From Sphagnum magellanicum (Eukaryota > Streptophyta > Sphagnopsida > Sphagnales > Sphagnaceae), in contig CM038918.1 in assembly GCA_021904315.1 (NCBI GenBank), positions 19,145,303 through 19,209,302 of the forward strand: a DNA stretch of 64,000 bases, read 5' to 3'. The first letter of the stretch is position 1; every line of letters starts with the position of its first letter. Under the pieces are notes generated by a model. The model saw only the letters and a program-made list of their open reading frames with translations. It was not told the DNA's origin and made no database searches. Below are positions 45,650 through 57,830 of the stretch, piece after piece. Both the position numbers and the translations under genes were made by a program.

Positions 45650-47130
45650 AAATAATTACCATGCCTACCTTACCGTATCCATCGTACCTACTTACCTACT
45701 TAATTAATAAACTTGATAATTAACGTAAAAAATTATTTATTTATTTACCTACCAACCTTATGTTTTAGGCCTAAGCTAAACCACCTAGCTTAGCCACCTT
45801 GGCTAAACCAAGCCCCTTAGGCTAGGTGGTCTAATAGGTTTTGTAGGCTAGGAATCACCTTCACATTGAGGAATCAAGTCCTTAACCATTGCACCACCAC
45901 CCCATAAAGTGATTTTTTTTTAACAACATATTGTAATGAACATGGTTTTGGATCAACATATTGTAATCAACTTCCATGAATTTTCTTCAACATATTGCAA
46001 TAAATTAACTTGAATGTTTTAAACTACTTACATAAATAGATAAGTCATAGGTAAGTTAGCCTAGGTAGGTAAAAGGTACCTATTAATAAATGCATGTACT
46101 AGATAACATGTAGGTTATAATCTATTAGGCCTTATAAGTACCTACTAGGTCTATGCTTATACCTACCTATGCTTATGTTATTTAGTAAACTATGTAGGCA
46201 CCTACTAACACATAATTAATAGATCTAACCTAAACATATTAGGTAGGTAGCCTAGGTGGTTTAGACTAAGTTAGCCACATACCTACCTAATAAGCATTGG
46301 TGGGCTAAATAGGTTAAGTTAGGTTAACCTAGGCTACTTAGGCTAAGTACCTACCTAGGTAGCTTAAATTAGGTTATGTATTTACCTAATAAGTATAGGT
46401 TAGACTAACCTAGGCTATCTAGGTTAGGCTATGTACCTACCTAATAAGCCTAGGTAGCCTAAGTTAAGCTACCTACTTACCTAGGTAGTCTAGGTTAAGC
46501 TATGCACTTACTTAGTAGGTTTAAGTGGCTTAAATTAAACTATGTACCTACTTTGTAAGCCTAGGTGGCTTAAGTTAAACTATATACATACCCAGTAGGC
46601 CTAAATGGCCTAAATTGAGCTACTTACCTTGTAGGCTTAAATGGCCTACACTATGTACGTAGTTAGCAAGTAAATTTTAATAATCTAGATTAGGCTATTC
46701 CATACTTAATAAGCTTAAGTGGTTTAAGCTATTTACTTAGCTAGTAGGATAGGTTACCTACCTACTAGGCCTAGGTGGCTTATGTTATTTACGTAATAGG
46801 CCTACGCTACGTACCTATAGTACACCTAAGCTAGTAGGTTACCTACATGGTTAATAAATCTACCTAATAAGCCTAGGTCATTTAAGATACCTATTTAGAA
46901 TGCTTACATCATCTAGTTATAGGCTACTTAGTAATCCTAGGCTACATCTTAAGTAACTTACTAAATAGGTCTAGGTTAGGTTACTTAACTATGCTACTAA
47001 TTAGGTTATTACTTAACAAATAGCCTACTAGCCTATTAATTATGTTAAGCTAGATAAATAGTCTAGGCTTAAATTAACTTACTAATTATGTAAGGTTAAA
47101 TAGGTAGCCTAGGCTTAACAAGTAGGTTAA
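45650..47130. repeat. Long TAGGC/ACCTA-rich low-complexity block
   Basis: About 1.5 kb composed almost wholly of overlapping words such as CCTAGGT, TAGGCTA, ACCTACCTA and AAGCTA, with no fixed period. Both orientations alternate, so it can form many short hairpins. It is not a telomere repeat array: no run of a constant 5-7-base unit is seen. Confidence 0.8.
45851..45906 (-). other. tRNA-like (Pol III box) segment inside the CACTA-type element
   Basis: The minus strand reads GGGGTGGTGGTGCAATGGTT, then AAGGACTTGATTCC and GGTGATTCC. This resembles a tRNA D-arm/A box (TGGTGCAATGGTTAAGG) with a degraded B box. It cannot be a functional tRNA, since no acceptor stem closes. A similar segment lies at 54222-54277. 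Confidence 0.4.
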
Positions 47131-47402
47131 ATCATCAAATGAGCATGGTTCATTTGACTAAATGTCACATCGCAATGGTCAATTTGATTTAATCTTATCC
47201 ATTCAATATGGCGAATTTGACTAAACCATGGCCATTTTTATGGACATTTGTCCATTTTGACTAGATTTTCGACTTGCCACTTGGTCAAATGTAACATGTG
47301 TTTTTCATGCCCCAAACCTTTAATCAAAATGGACATACCCTTTGGTCAATGTTGACAATTTAGTCAAGTTGAGCTTCTAAAAAGCCACATTTTCTTATAG
47401 TG

Positions 47403-49199
47403 TAACCACATATATATTTTGAAATATATCACATAGTACATTTTATTATATAATTCAAGGTACTTTCATAATGAAATATTTGCATCATATGACTTAATTA
47501 ATTTTTTTCTTCTACAATTGATTTTCAAATGAGAAAAAAAAACAAGATAAAAAATATTGGGTCCACTTAGAATTGGGGTACCAAAAAGAATGTCAAATGG
47601 TCAAAGGAATACAATGACTGTTCAACTTTGGGCTTTTATAATAAATACAAATTTATAGTTGTGACAATATATTTTGTGTGTACAATTAGAATTATGTCAT
47701 ATAAAAAAAATTATATATAATTAATGTTATACAAATGGTCTTTTGAATCTTTTTTTCAATGTTGTTAGTTTTAAGGGATCATTTTAACTACAAATGTTTT
47801 ATACAAAGAATTAAAAGAACATAAATAAAGGTAGGATTGATGTCAACTTTTTGTTCCATCATAAAAAATGATTTCATTTATCTTTTACAATGTTCATTAG
47901 ATGTATTTGATCCAAACATTAATCATATAAAATTTCCAAAAATCACAAAAAAAACAAAAGTGGGGTTGCAAGGAAAAAGACATTTGTTTTTACCATTTGG
48001 TTGATTTTTTGCATTGAACAAGTTTTAAATGTGTAGCTTGACATGTAGGTCACTTGTATAGGAAATAATGATTCATAAAAACATATTAACTTGGTTTTAA
48101 ATGTTTATTTAATCATATTTTACATTTTTGGTTTTAAAAATATATATTGATCTATGACAATGTACACATGTGAAAATTCACCAACATCACATGAATTATT
48201 TTAAGTTGGATTCTTCATTAATTTTCACATAAATTTGTCCCATTTAACTTTTGTATTCAATAGATAATGGAAAGGACAAAAAGGACTTGCAATTGTGTTA
48301 CAAGGACTAAATTTATTCCTATGGGTCCAAAGCAATACCCCAACCATGAATGGACCCTATTGTAGCTCAGGGTCACCTATGAAACAAGACTACCTTGTTG
48401 GTGAGGTGGGTTTGAATAAATTGGGAAATTTTGTTGGCTAATTGTGTGACACCTTCAACAGGTATAAAGCCTCTTACATTACAAGCATCAAATCTTCGCA
48501 TTTTCTTAAAAAAGTGTTGCATGTGCGTAATTTACCCATCATCACAGTGGGGAACCTATCAAATGGACATGGTAAAATGAAAAATGTTCATGGTTAGCAT
48601 TTAAGGCAAGTAAATGTTAACCAATTTTACCTTGTTTTTTCAAGATTAACTATGTAATTTGTATGCTTAAATTCACCTAATAAATATTCATTTTATGATT
48701 AATGTCATGTTTGAATTATAAATTGGTTTTTTTCTATTGGAATTATCATATTTTAATGTAAGTCTTCAAAATGTCTTTATGGAATATTTGTAGCACATTT
48801 ACCTAGATTTTGAGTTTGAGCCAAATGCAATCATATCCATAATCTCAAATTTTTTTTCTTGATTAGTTAGTTGTAACCTATTTTTTTAAAACAAGTGGGA
48901 GGGAGAATTCATTGCACCTACCCTAACATGTGAGGCAACTTTTTGTCCCTCTGCTCCCACTTCTATGAAGTGATTATACTGAGAAGTAAATATGCTTCTG
49001 GTGAAGGAAAAAAAATAAAGAATGCATAGTGTATTTTTAAATATTATGTTACATTTGTAGTTGAAACCAAATACCTTACCTCCTATGCATCATTTATGAT
49101 TTGGAATTGATAGATATATTTCTTAAGTTCAAACATTCCAAATCTTAGAATTTTATGTTAAGTTGTCACCCACTTAAACTAACTTTTAAAGATTTGATA
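47403..49199. other. AT-rich intergenic stretch
   Basis: No coding frame, terminal repeat or RNA gene recognised. Confidence 0.5.
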
Positions 49200-49578
49200 T
49201 CATGTTCGACTTGGCAACAAACCTATAGTCACTTAAAATATTATTCTTATCACATACATTATCCAAATCTAATTTATTTTAACCTATTAGAAAGCTAGCT
49301 ACAAGATGCATCTACCTACGAAGTTTCAAGCTTTACACTCAAATCAATAAGAAGTTGTGCTACCAAACCCAAGAGGGTTTTATGAAGGTAGAAAGTTCAA
49401 CTTGGTTACAAACTTCCGATCAAACAAAATATTGTTCCTATGACATACGTTATTCAAATCTAACTTGTTTGAGTTCATTAGAAAGTTAACTACAAGGTGC
49501 ACCTTTCCACCAAATTCTAAGCTCTACACCCAAACCATTAAGAAGTTTTGCTACCAAACCCAAGAGGGTTTGTGAAAT
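49200..49578 (+). repeat. Tandem duplication of about 187 bp
   Basis: Two diverged units (about 49200-49390 and 49391-49578) share TTCGACTTGG/TTCAACTTGG, CAAATCTAA(T/C)TT, CACAAGATGCA/CAAGGTGCA-like words and GCTACCAAACCCAAGAGGGTTT in the same order. No reading frame is maintained. Confidence 0.75.
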
Positions 49579-49839
49579 TTCTTTAAGATTTCAAGCTCCT
49601 AACACTATCCGTATTAAGTTCCATTCTTTCAAAAGTACTACAAACATCTAATTTATTTTCCCTCTTTCCACCATTTACCAAGACTAATCATTCTTCTCCT
49701 GTTCCAGAAGGTTGTGGGAACAAGTATTCTCAAGATTCGAATCGAAAATTATGTCCAGATAAGAAAGCCCCAAATGATTTGAATTTTCCCTTTAAAAAGA
49801 AGGAGAAGGAAAGAAGTGAAGGAAAATCCCAACTCGGTG

Positions 49840-50045
49840 GCCAATGGATGGTTCTAATGTTTGATGGCCCTTGGAAGGTTCCATTATTTGGTGGCCCTTG
49901 AAAGGTTCCATTGCTTGGTGGCCCTTGAAAAGTTCCAATGTTTAGTGGCCAATGGAAGGTTCCAATGGTTAGTGGCCAATGGAAGGTTCCAATGCTTAGT
50001 GGCCCTTGGAAGGTTCCAATGTTTAGTGGCCAATGGAAAGGTAAA
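49840..50045. repeat. 30-bp minisatellite, about seven units
   Basis: The unit is of the form TGGCC(CTT/AAT)GGAAGGTTCCAATG followed by TTTAG. Two unit types alternate: one with GGCCCTTGG and one with GGCCAATGG. Because 30 is a multiple of three, all frames stay open, which explains the long frames on both strands (49730-50068 minus, 49861-50103 plus). GGAAGGTTCC is also self-complementary. Confidence 0.92.
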
Positions 50046-52159
50046 GAGAAAGAGAAGCACCTTTTCACCTCTTTTCACTTCCCCTTCAACAAATTTTACT
50101 TAAACTTTCATTTTTTCCATTGATCTTAAGGTTTTACTTTACTGTGGTTTTAGGTTGTCACTTACACATTTCCTTTGTTTTCCTTGATTTATAAACTACA
50201 ACCACGCATCTTGATGTAACAGGTCTTCCACACATTCATTACTGATTTGATTTTGATTGAAAATTTTATATTTTTTTCCTTGAAATTATGGCATTCGTAT
50301 GGTTGCGTCCTACGGGCTTCAAGCTACACAAGTGAATGAAGAATCACTTCTAGAGTCATTTTTAAATTTGACATTGACGTAGCATCCTCACAATAAAAAT
50401 CCCAAATCTCAAAAGGTGCATGCTCGTCTTAAAGTTGAAACCCCTTGAGCTTAATGTTATCACATTTCTCCAAACTCTCACACTTTAATGATCTTATTGT
50501 AAGTGGACCCCGCTTCTAATGATGAACTTGAAACCCTTAATGAAGGTTGTTATGAAATTAAAGACACTTCTATCTTCGCATGGTCTTCAATTCTCAACGT
50601 TGGACATTATTGTTGATTGCATAATGCAATTCGTCCATTTCATCTTAATAACAAAGTGGATTACTTAGTTCACACCATTCAATGCATTTTAGATTTATTC
50701 TAATTATGAACTATCACTATGGGATAGCCTAGGACTCAACTTGTAATTACAGCTCTTCTTTGAGCTTATCCATAATCTGAATAAATGTTTCATTCATTAT
50801 GAAACTCATGTTACCATTGCCACCTTATCACATTATTTATTTAGTCGTTAAGTTGTTTCGAATTAATTTTATGCTTATAAGGCTTGAAAATTGTTCTATT
50901 TCCATTGGACCTTTCATTGACACCCCTTCAACCATTCCACAAATCTCAAACATCTTCACTCACATGATTACCCACTAAATACCATAATAAGACCCATGTT
51001 TTGTCGAACATAATTTAACATCTATTTTTAACCCCAACCTTCTTGAGAATTCTCACCCCTAATCATGTAACTGAGGTTCTAAAACTATGATTACTAACTT
51101 TTGTTGAAAAAAAAAATTAACCTTACACCTCATTCATTTAATATCAAATTTAAAAAAAAAAAAAAAAAACCCCCATGCAACCATGCACGCTTATCATCCC
51201 TTATTCTAACATGAAACTGCTAAAAACCTTTAATAATCTTACCACACTCGAATATCTCAGATGTAATTCTTAAAAATTGAGACTACCGCACATAATTATG
51301 TTGGTCTGGTTCACATAACACTATAGTACACCTACAATGTACTATGAGAAATGATTTCAAACAAAATGCATGTTTATTTATTTAATAACATTAAAATTTT
51401 CAAGGATCCCCAAAATTTATTTTGTTTATGGTAGTTAGAAAACCATTCAAAGACCAATCGGTATGTTTATTTTTCATCAATAGGGCATACATGACTTAAT
51501 CAATTGAAAAAATTCATGTAAAACACAAAAATTTGAAATTTTCTTATGATATTTTAATGAATTGGGAAACAAAAGACCTTGCCTGAGATTTCTATGAATT
51601 ATTGTAGATATGTGAATTGAATATTATACGAAATCTTTAGTAAGTTTCAAGTTTTATTGACAACTCTCCACTAAAGACCAATAAAATTGTGATTTTTGGT
51701 TTGTGGAGCTTCAATCATTTATGCATGATGAAGAAATGGCTTTTTGTTGCACAATTGTGGAAGATTAAATGGTAGCTCAAACTAATGTAAGTAACTTCTA
51801 GAAACTTCAAAACAAAATAGATTGTTAAATCAAAGGAACAAAAGTAAATAAGTTGAGGTGTCATGGTTAAAACTTGAGTTAGAAATTAAGTCATTAGGTG
51901 CATGTGGTCCTTGTTGTAAATCAAACAACAATAGATATAACTTCCTACAAATCAACTTTTCTAAGATTATAGTTTTTGTCCTTTGTGGGACCTTGCACGT
52001 GTATTTAAATGAATCTATTTTAATACAAGGACATGGTCCTTTATTTGCAACACATATACTTCCCAATTGGCTACTTGTGCATACTTTTTAACCTCATTAT
52101 TTTCTTCATACATGTTTTAATTTTTTCATTAACATTATGAAAAAAATACTTCACTCAAA
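50046..52159. other. Intergenic stretch, no supported gene
   Basis: A weakly coding-like run on the plus strand at about 50500-50700 (VDPASNDELETLNEGCYEI) is too short and too broken to name. Two opposed 77-78-codon frames at 51830-52091 are unsupported. Confidence 0.4.
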
Positions 52160-52167
52160 AGTTATGG

Positions 52168-52620
52168 GCCCACAGTACATAATCAAAGAAGTTTGAAGTA
52201 AAGAATTTCATGTTACATGGAAATTGGAAATTGAAATGTTGTTCAAACCAAAAGAACTTTAGGGATTAATCAATGGAAAAGAAGTGAAGTCAAATCCATT
52301 GAAGATGCTCCCATACCTTTTGACTTATGAGAGTAAGTTTAAAAATGAACTTTGAAGCTTCTTCAATCTTTTTGACAACCAGTTCATGAGCATTAAAAAG
52401 GAGATCATAACCAAAGGGATCTAGGAGACTCTTCAAAAGCAATATAGGAAACTTTTCAAAATCAACATGTTAACAAAAGACTTGCCAACAAGTTCTTTCT
52501 CATGTGCAAGTTCTTAATGTTTCAGATGGAGCCACTTAGTATGATGGAAAAATATTATAACATTTCAACAAACTTGGAATTTGACTAATGAATTGGATGC
52601 CATTGTTAAACAAATTTTAT
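52168..52620 (+). pseudogene. Ty1/copia gag fragment
   Basis: Plus-strand reading WKLEIEMLFKPKEL, then a TAG, GLINGKEVKSNP, and later KKEIITKGI, another TAG, ETLQKQYRKLF. It matches the N-terminal gag pattern of copia elements (small aromatic/charged region ending in a GxEVxPNP-like motif). A frameshift near 52500 moves reading to FLMCKF. It is distinct from the element at 3579-9250 and on the other strand. No LTR was identified. Confidence 0.65.
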
Positions 52621-52779
52621 TCCTAAAGCAGTCAAGGTGATGATGCAGTGGATTTTAGTAATTACTTGTTAATTGTGATTCAAACTTGATAGAAATAAAT
52701 AGTTTTTCAAAAGTTCAACAAAACTGAAAAATATTATAATTTATGCAGAAATGGTGAAGGTATTATAATATTAGGCTAC

Positions 52780-55700
52780 GACTAAAAGAAATGTTATCCA
52801 TTGCAACCTTGAATTTATGAATTCTATGTGATTCATGTGTTTAAGTCAACTAGTTTTACAACTACAAATATGTTAATCCTATGTGTTATGTTAGTTGTAA
52901 GTCATTTTAGTGGCATATGCAACTATAGGAAAGGTGAAACCAATTTTAGTCATGGATTTGACTATGAGTTATAATTGCTAGGGATTTAGTTGAAAATGTA
53001 AATGAAAAAATGTTATATTTCATTCAATATTGATGGCATTCATTATTGGATGATATCATAGTTGCTTTTGCAACTACAATGGTATGTTTTGTAACTACAA
53101 TTTAATACATTTTCCCACATGTGTAGGAAACATAAAGCACACATCTAGCACAATGTTTTGTTTTTCAAATTGAAATATTATCCATAATATGTAAACTAAT
53201 TTATCCAAGATGTGTATTTGCTACTACCTTCATGGGTTTTTTATGCTATTATGTATGGGTTTTTTTAACACATGGGTCCATGGATAAATATTGTGACCAT
53301 GGGTCCACTAAATAAGTCTTATCATTATGAGTTTGCAAATGTCTTTCAACTATATTTAATGTTTAATTACATTTTTATTAATTTAAATTACATAATAAGA
53401 TATTGTATATATAAAAATGCATAGAAATTATAATCTTACAAATTAATTAATTAATAATTATATCATTATTTGATATATTATAAACTAAGACTTACATAGA
53501 AACAATAAATTACATGGATTAAATGTACATAAAGGTAGCTTGTATTTCAAATTTTGATTAAAATTTATTTTAAAATTAAAATTAAATATTTATGCACCAT
53601 TTACTAAATCATATTTTTGGAAGTTTTTTATTTTTTTAAAAATAAATTTTAAGTTATTATATGTATTAAAATGAATGAACAATATATTTTCATAAAACTA
53701 TTAATTATATATAAAATATTATAAATAATAATCTATTTAGACCAATGTTAAGCCAATTTTATACATCATAAATAATATATTTACATAAGAACATAAAATA
53801 TAAAATATTCTTGAACTATTATATAATTATTTTATGTAAAATTTTATTTATTATATCTTTAAATATTATAAAATAAATTCTTAATCATAAATAGGATTAA
53901 TATATGGTAGAGATATCATTTTGCTACTATTATGTGAACCATTAAAAAAAGTAAAAATCATGTGTTTAAATTTATTTTTTAAAACATCCACAAAAGTTTT
54001 ATTTAAATAAGAAACTTTAAGTTTTTTTTTTTTCAAATGAATTTACAACTTTAAGAAGAAAAATAAATAAATACATAAATCATTTCAAAAAAAAAGAAAA
54101 GTGAAATATTGTTTGATTTGGACAAAATCTAAATGGATATTAAATAGTAAGTTCACATTTGTGCAAGTTTGAAAATGAAAAATAAATAAATAAAATGCTT
54201 CTGACAATGTTTTCATAGCAAGTGGGGTGGCTTGGTGGTAAAGGGGTTGACCTTACATCTTGGGGTCCACGGATCAAAAGTCACAAATGACATTATGGTG
54301 GTCAATGGTGGAATGTTATTAGATATTCGTTCTTTTCCTAGGCCACTTAAGCTAGGCTCCCATTTAGGCACACCTAAACCACTTATTTAAATTAGGTGAC
54401 CTATAAATGAACTATTTAATCTATGTTTTTAAGCTTAGCTTAAATAGTGCAATATGTCACTCATTCATCATATTAAAAAACAATTATGATAAAATGAAAA
54501 TAATCATTTAAAAAAATTATATATATATTTAAATATATTTTAAATGTAATAATGACATTTGGTAGCATGTTACTATTAAAATGGAGTTGTGAATGTAGTC
54601 AAGTGAAAGCACAATAATTACTTACTAATGCAAAACTTTGTTTACAATAACAATAAATAGTTTTTTTCTTTTGAAATAAAAAGGTTAATGAAATTAGATA
54701 GATTATGCTATGTTTTATAGGCTTTGGGAATTCATACTACAAAATCTTTAAACTATCAATTTTGTGGACTCAAAAATCAAAGTATAGTAGGGCAAAATTT
54801 TTTTTCATAAAAATGATATTGGCTAAAATCTTGAGAAAGATAACATTTTTTGAAAAAAAAAAAGAGTTATTGTTGAGTGGGTAAGATTACTAATAGATAA
54901 TTAATGATGCATTTAATTAAAAAAAGCATGTGCAATTATGCACCAATAACATGTTTTGCCTTTATTCAAGATTTCCAAAAAATATGAATAAAAAAGCAAA
55001 AACAATGTGCCCTAGTCCAATCATTGGGGAAGGGTGCCTAATTTAATTCCTGCAAAGTGCCCCAACTTTGTTGATCAAGCTTATGGCCTTAATTAGCAAA
55101 GTGGGCCCCTTAGTTATTGGGTGGTTATCCTTCGGTGACTAAATCACCCTGTTAGATCTTTTCATCTCTTGTCCTATAACAAATTAAACGTAAAAGGATA
55201 AGGCCACATTGTGCCCATGCTTGAACATCATCGACCCATTTTGCCAATAGATTAATGGTTGTTAATTTTTTACTTACACTCCCTTGTTAGAAAAAAAAAG
55301 TTTAATCTATATTAGGTAGAGTTTAATAGTTGGCCCAATATACAATTAGATCAACTTTGTTTTACCCTCATTTTGGAAGCCTACCTACAAGGATTTGTTT
55401 TCCGAAGGAGGTACCCAAAAACATAACAATCATGGTATGAGTTATTTTTGATATCCTCCAACACTACAATTAAGATCATCAAGGCTTAATGACATTTGGT
55501 TTTTTCCCTAGGGCTTTGCTCTCCAAGATAATAACAAAAAACCATATTAGCTTACATTATAAAGTGGACAATTTGGACTATTAGAAATGCAATTTTTTTT
55601 GGATTAAGAATGAAATTAAAATGTAAATTCATATACAACATTAACATTATCAAACTTTTAGTCATCCATGTTGTAATAAATTTAGTTGGAATCATATAAA

Positions 55701-56422
55701 AATTTATGGATTGAGTTCTTACAAAATAATGAATTTGTAATGGACTTTTGAAATAATAACACTATCATTGTCATGCAAAAAAGTAAAAGATGTCAATTCA
55801 AAAAATATGTTACAATAATGTCAAAATAAAATTTAAAAAGTAGGCCACCATAAAATGAAAACTTTAAAAGTAAGATGCATTGAAACTTTCTCAATGCCAA
55901 AAAAATTGATTTAAAAAAGTTTTAAATGTTGTGACTTTGGTTAATTTGATCAGGTTTTTTTCCATTTCACATTGAAATGTCCAAGCTTTCATATGAATTT
56001 TTTGACCAATCACATGTTTAGGGATGTCTTTATGGTGGCCTATCAATATCTATGATTAAAAACATAAAAGATAATTATAATATTTATAATTTGATTATCA
56101 TTATAATTGCAGGAAATTAAGCTAATGTAAAATGCGGAGTCTTCAAAATGTCAAATGTGAACCACTTAACCGTGCTTTTACCTAGTCACAAATTGGGATT
56201 CCATGTCATATTAACCTTCATCCATGACAATGGATGAGATATTTTGGCCTAGTCACAAGGTTTGCAATTACATTTTCAACCTCATGGTTGTGTCATGTCT
56301 TTTGTGACTAGTTGTCATATGGCACTTGTCCTTGGTGACTAGAGAAATATTAATTGCAAGTGTTCATTATGACTAAAAACGAGTTGTAAATTCAATCATT
56401 ATTTTTCAAAATTTTTCTAATG
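52780..56422. mobile_element. Possible third CACTA-like element (decayed ends)
   Basis: The left end GACTAAAAGAAATG and inward right end CATTAGAAAAATTTTG are weak versions of the CACTA-type termini. Flanking trinucleotides are TAC and TAT. Support comes mostly from content. Both sides carry repeated TGCAACTAC, GACTAGTTG and AGTCATG words, the core is extremely AT-rich, and it holds a tRNA-like plus TAGGC-rich module like the second element. It lies between copia gag and RNase H fragments. Exact ends are uncertain. Confidence 0.4.
54222..54277 (+). other. tRNA-like (Pol III box) segment
   Basis: Reads GTGGGGTGGCTTGGTGGTAA, then GGGGTTGACC and GGGGTCCACGGATC, similar to an A box and a weak B box. 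It is followed at 54340-54430 by TAGGC/CACCTAA-rich sequence. The arrangement mirrors that at 45760-45906. It is not a foldable tRNA gene. Confidence 0.4.
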
Positions 56423-57090
56423 TATTCAATGAAAAAATAATGAAGAAAGAAAAAGGAGAAACTTCACAAGCTATAGGTGAAGATGCAACACTAATGACTA
56501 AGTTCTAAAAGAAAATCTTCATTTAGCAATTGGTATTTGTAACTTATTTTTGTGGTTGCACACAACACATGTAACTGAATTTTGCATCATTGCATAAAAC
56601 AAGTTGCAACAAATGTGTAGTTGCATGTGACATACCATATTTGGCATGTATATATGATATATTCATTTTCATTCATTTGTATTCTTGTAGCAAGTTGCAT
56701 GTGCAACTACTTATGCAACTAAATAGAAATCCTTAATTTTACAACATGTATTCATTTTGGGTGCCAATTATTTGGTGACATGTGATATTTAAACACATTT
56801 TACTTAATACTTTTAATTGATTAATTAAATTTAAGATTAAATCATCCAACTTAGGGCTTATATGACATTGGCACATGGCACCTAGTTAGGTAACTTGTAA
56901 ATATGCTTTAATTTATGATGGACGTACATCCATTTTTGAATGCCAATTATTTGGTGACATGGCATTTAAAATTCACGTTTTGGTATCTAATATTTTTTTA
57001 TTAATTAATTAAATCTACATACTCCATTTTTGGGTTTATAGGACGTCAACATGTGGCATGACTATGTAGATAGGTAGGCCTAGAGGTAGG
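56423..57090 (+). repeat. Direct repeat, period about 180 bp
   Basis: Units at about 56760-56905 and 56938-57085 share TGCCAATTATTTGGTGACATG, TTGATTAATTAAAT-like sequence, a GGGTTTATAGGAC/GGGCTTATATGAC block and ACATGTGGCA/GCACATGGCA. The preceding part (56520-56720) is rich in GTTGCA/TGCAAC words. Confidence 0.7.
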
Positions 57091-57109
57091 TATTTAAGTA
57101 TGTTATGAT

Positions 57110-57765
57110 CACCATTAGGCTTGAAATTGTTACTACTATGGGAGTTGTGAGTAAATTCGACTTGATTCATTATAAGTAACGCATTGGAAAAGTTGTAAAA
57201 AGAATATTTAGGTATTCGCAAGGCACAACAAAACTTATGGTTTCAATACTCAAGTTTAGATCTTGATGGGTTGTGGTCCAACGTGACTATTTTGGATCTT
57301 GTGATGTACATTGGGGAGGAATCATCAATATTAGGAGATCAACTATCAAGTATTTATTTATGTTATCAAATATTGTTCTTACTTAGTTCAATATAACAAA
57401 CCAATTGTAGCACTTTGGAATAAAAAGACAAAATACATGTCAACATTGCAAGCAATCCATGAAACCATTTGGTTAAAGACATTTCTTGTTAAACTTGATT
57501 TCAAGCAAAAGGAAGCAATTATCGTTCTTATTGACAATCAAGGAAGCATTTCTTTTATCAAAAATCTAGTTCATCACAACTGGTCAAAGCGTAATGACAC
57601 ATGCCATCACTACTTGAAAGAACTGGTATACGCAAATGAAGTAACATTCAAATATTATAGTAATAGCAAGATGAGGGCTAAACTATTGAAAAAAGGGATA
57701 TTTCGAACAAAGCATTGTGAACGTATGCAAAAGATGGGTTTTAGACAACTTAGGATTTGATCTAC
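57110..57765 (+). pseudogene. Ty1/copia RT end and RNase H fragment
   Basis: From about 57170 the plus strand reads the copia stretch before RNase H (KRIFRYSQGTTKL, then HWGGI, RRSTIKYLFM). The frame 57437-57760 then contains IDNQGSISFIKNLVHHN and SKRNDTCHHYLKELVYANE, the copia RNase H core. Stops and one frameshift are present upstream of 57437. The lead residue of the DNQ motif is retained. The 5' part of the element is missing here. Confidence 0.85.
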
Positions 57766-57773
57766 CAAGTGGG

Positions 57774-57830
57774 ACTGTTTGATTAAATGGTATTTCAAGA
57801 CCATTTAATGGTCTTGAAACTTCTAGACGT
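57774..57830 (+). repeat. Probable start of a copia 3' LTR, with a perfect hairpin
   Basis: AAGTGGGAC (a polypurine-like tract) is followed by TGTTTGATTAAATGG, as expected for an LTR start downstream of RNase H. TTTCAAGACCATT at 57793-57805 and AATGGTCTTGAAA at 57807-57819 form a perfect 13-bp inverted repeat with a single-base loop. The other end of the LTR was not located. Confidence 0.55.

Larger units (their letters stand above)
45380..47402. mobile_element. Non-autonomous CACTA-type transposon, 2023 bp, TAA duplication
   Basis: The left end is CACAACAAGAAATCCCAAG. The right end read inwards is CACTATAAGAAAATGTGGC. They agree at ten of the first twelve bases with each other and with the usual CACTACAAGAAA. 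The trinucleotide TAA flanks both ends (45377-45379 and 47403-47405). Subterminal DNA is filled with words such as GGTCAAATG, CATTTTGAC and GTCCA in both orientations. The interior is the TAGGC-rich block and a tRNA-like sequence; no transposase is present. Confidence 0.8.

Noticed and set aside
45650..47130. Telomere-like array (TTAGG or TTTAGGG type)
   Set aside because: Words vary and alternate in orientation; no constant unit is repeated in tandem.
49730..50103. Repeat protein genes on both strands
   Set aside because: A 30-bp minisatellite keeps all frames open. No start context or flanking coding sequence.
54222..54277. Functional tRNA gene
   Set aside because: A- and B-box-like words are present, but acceptor, anticodon and T stems do not close.
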